Positions 26,125 through 33,343 of a DNA stretch of 64,000 nucleotides are shown piece after piece. The position numbers and the translations under genes are program-made. The notes under the pieces are model-generated. The model was not told the DNA's origin, did not search any database, and saw nothing but the letters and a program-made list of their open reading frames with translations. Origin of the DNA: Curtobacterium sp. Leaf261 (lineage in GTDB: Bacteria > Actinomycetota > Actinomycetes > Actinomycetales > Microbacteriaceae); the NCBI RefSeq assembly GCF_001422205.1, contig NZ_LMMJ01000009.1:62001-126000 (forward strand), written 5' to 3'. Numbering within the stretch: position 1 is the first letter of the stretch; every line of letters begins with the position of its first letter.

Positions 26125-27714
26125 CGGGAAGCGGCGGTCCCCGTCGATGTCCGCACAGGACAGCGAGACGCCCCAGCCACTCGGGGCACCCTCGATCCGC
26201 TGTCGCCCGACACCACCGACCGACGCGCACGCCTGCTCCGCGGTCCGGACCGACGTGCGCCAGTCCGGTCCCCCGGACCGCGACGTCGAAAGGGGCTCGT
26301 AGGCCGTGGTCAGCCCACCCGCCAGCCCGACGAGCACCAGCACACCGACGACCCGCAGCGCGACCGCGCCGCCACGGACACCCTCCCCCACGGCGAGGCG
26401 CCCGTCCGCACCCGAAGCGAGGCGCCCGTCCCCGCCCACGGCGAGGCACCGGCCCCCGCCCGCGGCGAGGAGCCGGTCCGCGCCGACGACGAGCAGCGCC
26501 GCCAGGAACATCGACGGCACGAGCGCGTAGCGGACGAACCCCTCCGCCGCGAGGACCGCCCACCCCCGAGCGCTGAACTCCAGCAGCCCGTTCGGGTTCA
26601 GGAGGACGTCCGCGAACCAGACGGCCACCGCCCCGACCGCGAGCACGACCGCGAGCAGCGAGCGACCGCTCCACCGGGCGGCGACCGCCGCGACGAGGGC
26701 GACGGCGAACGGCGCGAACGCGGCGGCGAGCACCGGGACGCCGTGCTGCGCGAGCAGGGTCGCCGCCCGAGGACCGTCGTGGACCCACAGGCTGAGTGAC
26801 GGCTCGGCGAAGAACCCCCGCACCGCATCGGCCAGCAGGACGGGCGTCTCCTCGGACCGGACGCGCGGTGTGGTCAGGAGCGCGCCGAACTGGCCTGCGA
26901 GTCCGACGAGGTACGCGATGCCCACCGACCAGACCCGACGCCGACGGAGCATGAGCGCGAGCAGGGGGACGAAGACGACGGTCTGGATCTCGGTGCCGGC
27001 GACGAGCAGCACGAGCACCGTCTGGAACACCGCCCGTGTCCGGGTCGCCGGGCGGTGGAGCAGGATGAAGGGAGCGAGGTACAGCGCGAACCAGTGCAGG
27101 TTCGCCAGGTTCCCGAGCGCCTCGTTCGCCGAGATGGGCAGGAGGACGGGGATGAGTGCGAGGGCGATCCGCGCCGTCCGCGTCCGCACCAGGCCGGCGG
27201 AGAACGCGAACGTCGCCGCCGCGGTGAGGCCGACGGCCGCGAGCGCCAGCAGGGTCACCGTCATCGCGTACCGCTCGATCGGCGCCACGAGCACGGCCGT
27301 GTCCGTGAGGATCCGCGGCACGAGGTGCTGGTACCCGTCGTAGGGCTGGACCAGCGACGCCCACGGCCCGAGCACGATCCGCTGGTGCAGGAAGAGCCGC
27401 ACGTCTTCGGCCCACATCGTGTCCCGCGTGATCGCCGGCAGCCGGAACCACCCGAGCACCACCGTCACGAGGCCGACGAGCATCGCGATGCCGACACCGG
27501 CGACGGGCAGACGGCCGGTCCGCTGCCGGACTTCGGCGCGCGATCGCGCGTCACCGACCGGACTGGAGGCGGTGGTGACGGCCGTCGGATCGGCGCGCCG
27601 TGCCTCCCGTCCGGTCACGACCGGCCTGCCGGGCTCGATCGGATGGCCGGTCACGACCGGTCCGTCGGTCGCGCTCCGGTCACCGGCCGCGCTCGGATCA
27701 GGCGCGTCGGTCAC
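26122..27714 (-). CDS. Multi-pass membrane protein, GT-C-like, unassigned
   Basis: The 530-aa frame starts at GTG 27714, overlapping the upstream GT2 stop by 17 nt. The first ~75 residues are hydrophilic and repeat-rich; the DNA for them holds two copies of GGTCACGACCGG and a GGACTGGAGGC...GCCTCCCGTCC inverted pair. About ten membrane segments follow. The loop after the first helix has TMWAEDVRLFLHQRI and LVQPYDGYQHLVPRI, with an acidic pair where GT-C transferases place their catalytic acids. A Gly-rich degenerate repeat (GGGRCLAVGGDGRLASGADG region) sits near residue 425. I cannot name the family. A downstream start is possible if the repeat segment is non-coding. Confidence 0.65.
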   Translation of the reverse strand: MTDAPDPSAAGDRSATDGPVVTGHPIEPGRPVVTGREARRADPTAVTTASSPVGDARSRAEVRQRTGRLPVAGVGIAMLVGLVTVVLGWFRLPAITRDTMWAEDVRLFLHQRIVLGPWASLVQPYDGYQHLVPRILTDTAVLVAPIERYAMTVTLLALAAVGLTAAATFAFSAGLVRTRTARIALALIPVLLPISANEALGNLANLHWFALYLAPFILLHRPATRTRAVFQTVLVLLVAGTEIQTVVFVPLLALMLRRRRVWSVGIAYLVGLAGQFGALLTTPRVRSEETPVLLADAVRGFFAEPSLSLWVHDGPRAATLLAQHGVPVLAAAFAPFAVALVAAVAARWSGRSLLAVVLAVGAVAVWFADVLLNPNGLLEFSARGWAVLAAEGFVRYALVPSMFLAALLVVGADRLLAAGGGRCLAVGGDGRLASGADGRLAVGEGVRGGAVALRVVGVLVLVGLAGGLTTAYEPLSTSRSGGPDWRTSVRTAEQACASVGGVGRQRIEGAPSGWGVSLSCADIDGDRRFP

Positions 27715-28834
27715 CGGTTCCCGCCGACACGTCGGCGGTCTGCGCGGACTGATCGGTCAGCGTGGACGCGTCGGCGTCCTCCGACGGCTCGGCGAGCCCC
27801 GACTCGGCACCGTGCGCGGACCCGTCGGTCCGGTCCACGATCTGGGCGTACGACGACTCGCCGATCTCGGTGGGAGCGTCCCAGGCGAGGCGGACACCGG
27901 GGCTGTTCGGCGCGGCGTACATCAGGTAGGTCAGACGGCTCGATTCACGGCGCGAGCGTGTGATCCCGTCGAGGACGAACCCGACGAGCCAGGTGAAGAA
28001 CGCGATCACCATGAGGAGTCCGGCGAGGATCGCGGTCGGGAACCGCGGGACGAGTCCGGTCTCGCCGAACTCGACGAACAGCGGGATGGCGAGGATGACC
28101 GCGATGATCGCGAACACGCCGCCGAGGATCCCGTGGAACGACAGCGGACGCTCGTACCGGATCAGGTGCGCGATGAGCGAGAGGATCTTGAGGCCGTCCT
28201 TGACCGTCGAGAGCTTGGACTCGCTCCCCTCCGGTCGGTCGCGGAAGCCGACCGGGACCTCGGTCTGCGGGATGCGGAGGTTCATCGTGTGGACGGTGAG
28301 CTCCGTCTCGATCTCGAACTCCTTGCTGAGCGCCGGGAACGACTTCACGAACCGGCGCGAGAAGATCCGGTACCCGCTCAGCATGTCCGAGACCGGCAGA
28401 CCGAAGAGCTTGCCGACGAGCGTGTTGAAGGCGCGGTTGCCCGCAGCGTGACCCGGCCGGTACGCGGTCGCGTCGGGGTCGTCCTGCCGGACGCCGAGGA
28501 TGTGGTCGTACGGACCCTCGAGCAGCGTGCGGATCATGTCGGGCGCCGCGAAGGCGTCGTACGTGTCGTCGCCGTCGATGAGCAGGTACACGTCGGCGTC
28601 GATGTCGCCGAACGCGCGACGGATGACGTTGCCCTTGCCCTTGCGGTTCTCGTACCGGACGGTCGCGCCGGCCGCTCGCGCGATCTCGTCGGTGCCGTCG
28701 GAGCTGTTGTTGTCGTACACGAACACGTGGATGCCCGGCACCGCCTCGAGCAGATCGGACACCACCTTGCCGACGGCGGCTGCCTCGTTGTAGCAGGGCA
28801 CGATTGCGGCAATGACGAGGTCGTCGTCGGTCAC
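27698..28834 (-). CDS. GT2 polyprenyl-phosphate glycosyltransferase with two C-terminal helices (GtrB-like)
   Basis: The 378-aa protein starts at GTG 28834, preceded by GAAGGA at 8-9 nt; an upstream ATG at 28906 exists but its leader looks non-coding. The GT2 domain has IAAIVPCYNEAAAVGKVV, VYDNNSSDGTDEIA and LLIDGDDTYDA. Two C-terminal hydrophobic segments (ILGGVFAIIAVILAIPLFVEF and ILAGLLMVIAFFTWLVGFVLDG) are typical of GtrB/Dpm1-type enzymes that load a sugar on polyprenyl phosphate. A long Ser/Thr/Asp-rich tail follows. The divergent neighbour is a GtrA protein, the usual partner that flips the lipid-linked sugar. Confidence 0.85.
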   Translation of the reverse strand: MTDDDLVIAAIVPCYNEAAAVGKVVSDLLEAVPGIHVFVYDNNSSDGTDEIARAAGATVRYENRKGKGNVIRRAFGDIDADVYLLIDGDDTYDAFAAPDMIRTLLEGPYDHILGVRQDDPDATAYRPGHAAGNRAFNTLVGKLFGLPVSDMLSGYRIFSRRFVKSFPALSKEFEIETELTVHTMNLRIPQTEVPVGFRDRPEGSESKLSTVKDGLKILSLIAHLIRYERPLSFHGILGGVFAIIAVILAIPLFVEFGETGLVPRFPTAILAGLLMVIAFFTWLVGFVLDGITRSRRESSRLTYLMYAAPNSPGVRLAWDAPTEIGESSYAQIVDRTDGSAHGAESGLAEPSEDADASTLTDQSAQTADVSAGTGDRRA

Positions 28835-28936
28835 GATAAGGTCCTTCAGGTCGGGCGCCGCGCGGAGCGGCGTTCGGGTTCGCGGCGCGTCTTGATCTCG
28901 CTGCACACGACGGGCGGCGATTTCCCACCCGCCAGA

Positions 28937-28942
28937 ACGGTA
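28937..28942 (-). promoter_or_regulatory. Possible -10 element TACCGT for the GtrB-like gene
   Basis: TACCGT reads toward the GtrB-like gene within the divergent gap to gtrA. It would leave a ~100-nt leader to GTG 28834. Confidence 0.3.
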
Positions 28943-28986
28943 CCAGGGGCTCGGCGATCACCCGGCCCCGACGAGAGGAATCGAAC

Positions 28987-29472
28987 GTGTCGACTGCAGC
29001 ATCCCCCGGCATCGGCGCGTGGCTGTCGGGGCACCTCCGACGCGGTGGGTCGTTCCTCGTCGTCGGCGGGATCGGGTTCCTGGTCGACGCGGCGATCTAC
29101 AACGCGCTCGCGTTCTGGGGCGGTCACGGGCCGCTGTTCTCGCTCCCCCTCCTCGCGAAGATCATCGCCATCGCCGGGGCGAGCGTGGTCACCTACTTCG
29201 GCAGTCGGCTCTGGACCTACCGAGACAGGGCGGCCGAGCCGCGCCGCGGGGCCTTCTGGATCTTCGTCCTGCTCAACGTGATCGCGATCCTCCTGCAGCT
29301 CGCCTGCCTGGGGTTCTCCCGCTACGTGCTCGGGCTGCACTCGCCGCTCTCCGACAACGTGTCCGGCACGCTCGTCGGGCAGGCGATCGCCACCGTGTTC
29401 CGGTACTGGGCCTACGGGCGCTGGGTGTTCCCGCCGTCCACCCGGACCGACGGGACCCTTCCCGCGCGCTGA
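28987..29472 (+). CDS. GtrA family membrane protein
   Basis: The 161-aa protein starts at GTG 28987 after GAGAGGAAT. It has four hydrophobic segments, starting with FLVVGGIGFLVDAAIYNAL and including VVTYFGSRLWTYRD, the typical GtrA pattern with F-x-x-x-R-x-W. GtrA proteins are thought to flip polyprenyl-phosphate-linked sugars across the membrane. The divergently encoded GtrB-like GT2 protein (27698-28834) would make the substrate. An inverted repeat of family B lies beyond the stop. Confidence 0.9.
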   Translation: MSTAASPGIGAWLSGHLRRGGSFLVVGGIGFLVDAAIYNALAFWGGHGPLFSLPLLAKIIAIAGASVVTYFGSRLWTYRDRAAEPRRGAFWIFVLLNVIAILLQLACLGFSRYVLGLHSPLSDNVSGTLVGQAIATVFRYWAYGRWVFPPSTRTDGTLPAR

Positions 29473-29518
29473 CCCGGACAGCCGGACCCGGAGCGCGAAC
29501 GGTGCGGGGCTGATCCGG

Positions 29519-29585
29519 TTCTGCCCCAGCGAGCGTCAACTGGCCGAGGGACTCCCTGGCGCAGTTGACGCTCGCTGGCACAGAA
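29519..29585. terminator. Family B inverted repeat, probable bidirectional terminator
   Basis: CCAGCGAGCGTCAACTG (29526-29542) and its exact complement (29562-29578) form a 17-bp stem with a 19-nt loop, flanked by TTCTG/CAGAA. It lies between the converging gtrA and M23 genes. A second copy is at 58999-59049. Confidence 0.8.
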
Positions 29586-29594
29586 CGTGTCCGA

Positions 29595-31019
29595 TCAGCC
29601 GATCGAGGGACCGGTGCCGTCCCGTAGCCCGGTCTTCCAGTCCTGCACGACGGTGTCGCCGACGGTCCAGAGCGACCCGGTGTTGACCTGGACGGCGACC
29701 TCGTAGCCCTTCGGCACCTGCGTGATCGACGGCGAGGTCCCGGGTCGCATGCCGACGTCCCAGGCCTTGTTGACGGCGCCGACGGTCCACAGGGTGTGCC
29801 CGTTGGTCTGCGCAGCGGTCTCGGTGCGGCCGTCGGACAGGGTCGTGATGCTCGGGCTCGTCGAGCGGTCCATGCCGAGCTTCCAGTCCGTGTCCCCGCC
29901 GGCACCGACGGTCCAGAGGACTCCTCCGTTGGTCTGTGCCGCGATCTGGACGCCGCCGTCCACGGTCGTGATGGACGGGCTCGTGCCGGTCATCATGCCG
30001 AGATTCCAGTCCTTGTTGCCGGCGTCACCGACCATCCAGAGCGATCCGGTGTTCGTCTGCGCCGCGACCTCGAACCCGCTGCCGTACGCGGTGATGGACG
30101 GGCTCGTGCCGGCCTTCATGCCGAGGTTCCAGTCCCGGTAGCCGGCATCACCGACGGTCCAGAGCGACCCGGCGTTCGTCTGCACCGCGACCTGGAAGCC
30201 CCCGTTCCCGAGCGCCGTGATCGACGGAGAGGTCCCGGCCTTCATCCCGAGGTCCCACTTCTTGGTGCCGAGTGTGCCGCCGGTCCAGAGGCTGCCGTCG
30301 GAGAGCTGCGCCGCGATCTGGTACCCGCCCGGGACCATCGCGATGTCCGGGCTGGTCCCGGGGGCGAGCTGGACGCCCCAGTCCTTGTTCTCGATCTGGC
30401 CGATCGACTGGAGCCGGCCGGTGTTGATCTGGACCGCCGTCTCGAACGCGTCGGACCTGCCCCCGGGGAAGCCCGGGAAGCTCCACGGGATCGCCGTGCC
30501 CTGGGTGACGGACCTGCCGCAGCTGAAGTAGTCGCTGAGGCCGGACTGGGACGTCCCGCCGACACGCACCTCGAAGTGCAGGTGGTTCCCCGTCGAGTGA
30601 CCGGTGCTCCCGACGGAGCCGATCCGCTGGCCCTTCGACACGGTCTGGCCTTCACGGACCGTCGGCGATCCGTTGATCATGTGTCCGTACTGCGTCGTGT
30701 AGCCGCTCCCGTGGTCGATGACGACCTGCGTGCCGAAGCCGGTCGTCGCGCTGCTGTTGACGACACGGATGACGGTGCCCGCCGCCCCGGCGACGATCGA
30801 CGATCCGGAGCCCGCGGCGATGTCGATGCCGGTGTGCGCGCTCCCGTCCGAGCAGTGACCGCTCTTCAGGTTGCCGGTGACCGTGCCCGACGTCGGGACG
30901 ATCACGTCCCCGACCGCTCGCGTCTGCGCCGGTGCCGCTGACGCCACGGCGCCGCCGGTCACGATCAGCGCGAGTGCCGCGGCGACCCCGATCGCCGTGC
31001 TGGTGATTGTTCGTTGCAT
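29595..31019 (-). CDS. Secreted M23 peptidase with seven C-terminal propeller-like repeats
   Basis: The 474-aa protein starts at ATG 31019 and has a signal peptide (about 1-28, ending VASAAPA). The M23 domain (about 40-165) has the zinc ligands in HTGIDIAAG, GSGYTTQYGHM and HLHFEVRVGG. This is a glycyl/diamino-acid endopeptidase fold that cleaves peptidoglycan cross-links. The remaining ~290 residues are seven repeats of about 40 aa with the pattern AAQTNxGSLWTVGDAG...DWxLGMKAGTSPSIT. Seven units suggest a closed beta-propeller like that of PLL-type fucose-binding lectins, though no ligand residue is assigned. Three perfect palindromes precede the gene (31025-31102), so it is probably regulated. 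Confidence 0.9.
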   Translation of the reverse strand: MQRTITSTAIGVAAALALIVTGGAVASAAPAQTRAVGDVIVPTSGTVTGNLKSGHCSDGSAHTGIDIAAGSGSSIVAGAAGTVIRVVNSSATTGFGTQVVIDHGSGYTTQYGHMINGSPTVREGQTVSKGQRIGSVGSTGHSTGNHLHFEVRVGGTSQSGLSDYFSCGRSVTQGTAIPWSFPGFPGGRSDAFETAVQINTGRLQSIGQIENKDWGVQLAPGTSPDIAMVPGGYQIAAQLSDGSLWTGGTLGTKKWDLGMKAGTSPSITALGNGGFQVAVQTNAGSLWTVGDAGYRDWNLGMKAGTSPSITAYGSGFEVAAQTNTGSLWMVGDAGNKDWNLGMMTGTSPSITTVDGGVQIAAQTNGGVLWTVGAGGDTDWKLGMDRSTSPSITTLSDGRTETAAQTNGHTLWTVGAVNKAWDVGMRPGTSPSITQVPKGYEVAVQVNTGSLWTVGDTVVQDWKTGLRDGTGPSIG

Positions 31020-31024
31020 GGTGT

Positions 31025-31102
31025 GGAACGTTCCCCTCGCTCGTCTCCACGGCCTCCTTGGACCGCAAAGCACGTCAACGTTGACGTGGAACGATCGTTC
31101 CA
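31025..31102 (-). promoter_or_regulatory. Three perfect palindromes, candidate operators of the M23 gene
   Basis: GGAACGTTCC (31025-31034) lies 5 nt before the M23 ATG. CACGTCAACGTTGACGTG (31071-31088) and TGGAACGATCGTTCCA (31087-31102) lie side by side further upstream. Two share GGAACG/CGTTCC half-sites and all have a central CG or AT pair like LacI-family operators. A weak TTGCAT-17-AACGAT promoter would place its -10 inside the last palindrome. Confidence 0.6.
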
Positions 31103-31161
31103 TGCTGATTCCCTGAATGCAACATGAGAATGTGAACAGATTCCCACGGGCAGGTGGCTCA

Positions 31162-33213
31162 TCACCTCACGCGGTAGATGAAGAAGTCGCTCGCTCCCTG
31201 TCGGGCGTCCTCGACGAGGGACAGGCAGGAGTTCTGCACCGGGTCCTGCGAGAGGACGTAGTCGACGTGCCGCTGCGCGAAGCGGCTGCACCCGTCGAAG
31301 GTCACCTGGATCTGGTCCCGCTGCGGGTTCGACACCGTCGGGGCACCGCTGGACGCGACCCACGACACGTTCGCCAGACGGTTCCAGGCGTCCTCGTACC
31401 GGCCACTCGGGTCGATCTGCTTCCACATCTCCTCGGGCGGGTAGGTCTGCACGCCGTTGTAGGCGACCACACCCGACTCGACGAGGAGCGGCGTCGAGTA
31501 CGGGCTCCCGAGGCCGACCCATGTCGTGTCGGGGTCCTCGGCCTCGATCGCGGCGATGTCCTTGCCCGCACGGGTGTCGTTGAGGTCGTACACCCCGCGG
31601 TAGAGCGGGTTCACCTGCAACCCGACGATCGCCGCCGCGACGAGCAGGAACACCGCGCCCGTCGTCGCCCACCGCCGGAGCACGAGCAGGACGCCGACGG
31701 CGATGAGCGCGGTCACGACCGGCCATGCACGCGACGCGCTCAGGACCGACGACCCCTCGACGCGGAGCATCACGTACACGAGTGCGACGGAACCCACGAC
31801 GAGACCCGGACCCCAGAGCGCGGTCGACCACGACGGACGTTCCCGGTCCTCGTCGATCCGCCGGACCGTGATCGCGAGGGCGATCGGCGCCAGCACGTCG
31901 AACACGAGCCGCATCCGCGCAACGCTGCTGCGGTCGAGCAGGAGCAGGTGTGCGAGCTGGTCCCAGTGCGGGATGCTGAGGAAGGCGAGGGCGACGCCCA
32001 TCGTCACGATCACGCCGACCGCCGGCCAGTCGAGACGTCGACGCCGTGCGGCCCGGGCGATGCACCAGATGAGCCCCGGCAGCAGGAACAGCGCGGTCAT
32101 GATCGGGACGGACGCCTCTGATTCGTTCGGCGCGAGGCCCGCGACGCTCCCGGACTGCGACGCGCGCATCATCGGCCCGGCGAACAGCGCGACGGACAGC
32201 GTGAAGCCCGCTCCGCCGGTCTCCTGCAGGCGGTGGCCGGGGTAGACCGTGCCGAGGACGGCTTCGATCGTGGCCGTCCGGGTCAGGATCCAGAGCACGA
32301 GCACGATCCCCGCACCGACCACGGCTCCGATGAGCGGCACGATCGCGCGGACGGTCCGGACCGTGGCACGCCCTCCGGCCACGCCGTCGTCGACGACGAG
32401 CGCCCTGGCGTGCGCGACGAGGAACGCGACACCGACGATGCCGACGGCGAGGGCTGCGGGCACCATGAACGGCACGTAGATGCTCATGACCATCGTGACC
32501 GTGAGGTAGGCGGCGATCGCAGAGACCACCCACCGGGCCCAGGTCCGTCCCGACCGGAGGCACCAGAGGATCGCGGTGAGCGCGGCGAAGGCCCACGCCA
32601 CCGGCCAGATCGTCGTCGGCAGGAACCACCACTGGATCAGCGGCGACAGTGCCACTGCGATCGCCACGGCCGCGGCGAACACGGGGCGGCGCGGGACGAG
32701 CGTGACGACGAACGCGTGGATCGCGATGACGACCGTGATGATCGGGAGCCACCAGCGCACCGCCATCCCCTGGTCGAGCGGGAGCACCAGGAAGCCGAGG
32801 ACGTGCGGCCGGAAGATGCTCGACCAGTCCCACGAGGGCAGGTCGTTCTGGATCGTGGCGTCCATCCCGCCGGGGAGCGTGTGGTTGAGCGCCGGGAACC
32901 CCTGCTGCACCTGCGAGACGATCCACGTCGACTGCACGAGCCACTCGTCGCTCCGGATGCCGCGCGGCATGCCTGCGAGCAGGTCGGCGTCATGACCGGT
33001 GCCGAACTCGTTCCAGTACTGGCCGGTGGACGACCCCGAGATGCCGAGCCCCACGAGCACCACACCGATGACCACGACGACCGCCGGGAAGGCCAGGAGC
33101 ACGAGCAGGTTCGGGAGACCCGAGGCGCGTGGAGCCGTCAGACGGATCCAGGCCAGGGTGATGTCCTCGACCACCTTCGGCGTGGTGGTTCGTTCTCGGG
33201 TGGTGGATGTCAC
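31162..33213 (-). CDS. Large multi-pass membrane protein with extracytoplasmic C-terminus
   Basis: The 683-aa protein starts at GTG 33213. After a short cytoplasmic tail comes a helix (PNLLVLLAFPAVVVVIG) and then an outer loop GMPRGIRSDEWLVQSTWIVSQ with an acidic pair, as in GT-C enzymes. About eleven helices follow. The last ~130 residues are extracytoplasmic (PLYRGVYDLNDTRAGKDIAA, then YPPEEMWKQIDPSGRYEDAW and two Cys residues near the end). I believe it belongs to an uncharacterised actinobacterial membrane family (DUF7657-like) but cannot confirm it. The likely role is glycan transfer or modification at the cell surface. Confidence 0.7.
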   Translation of the reverse strand: MTSTTRERTTTPKVVEDITLAWIRLTAPRASGLPNLLVLLAFPAVVVVIGVVLVGLGISGSSTGQYWNEFGTGHDADLLAGMPRGIRSDEWLVQSTWIVSQVQQGFPALNHTLPGGMDATIQNDLPSWDWSSIFRPHVLGFLVLPLDQGMAVRWWLPIITVVIAIHAFVVTLVPRRPVFAAAVAIAVALSPLIQWWFLPTTIWPVAWAFAALTAILWCLRSGRTWARWVVSAIAAYLTVTMVMSIYVPFMVPAALAVGIVGVAFLVAHARALVVDDGVAGGRATVRTVRAIVPLIGAVVGAGIVLVLWILTRTATIEAVLGTVYPGHRLQETGGAGFTLSVALFAGPMMRASQSGSVAGLAPNESEASVPIMTALFLLPGLIWCIARAARRRRLDWPAVGVIVTMGVALAFLSIPHWDQLAHLLLLDRSSVARMRLVFDVLAPIALAITVRRIDEDRERPSWSTALWGPGLVVGSVALVYVMLRVEGSSVLSASRAWPVVTALIAVGVLLVLRRWATTGAVFLLVAAAIVGLQVNPLYRGVYDLNDTRAGKDIAAIEAEDPDTTWVGLGSPYSTPLLVESGVVAYNGVQTYPPEEMWKQIDPSGRYEDAWNRLANVSWVASSGAPTVSNPQRDQIQVTFDGCSRFAQRHVDYVLSQDPVQNSCLSLVEDARQGASDFFIYRVR

Positions 33214-33272
33214 GGAGCGCTCGGTCCCTCGTTCGGCTGCTGTGCGGGCCGCCCTCCGGCACCGCCCGGACC

Positions 33273-33278
33273 ACAGTA
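33273..33278 (-). promoter_or_regulatory. -10 element TACTGT for the 683-aa membrane-protein gene
   Basis: TACTGT reads toward GTG 33213, leaving a leader of about 55-60 nt, and lies after the hemagglutinin-like gene in the same direction. Confidence 0.45.
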
Positions 33279-33343
33279 GGCCCGCCGGGACCCCGGCCCG
33301 GGGAACGCCGCGCGACGGCGGGCCGCGCGACGACGACGGGCCG

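Noticed and set aside
28835..28906. Upstream ATG of the GtrB-like gene
   Set aside because: GTG 28834 has GAAGGA at proper distance. The extra 24 residues are not GT2-like. It remains possible but less likely.
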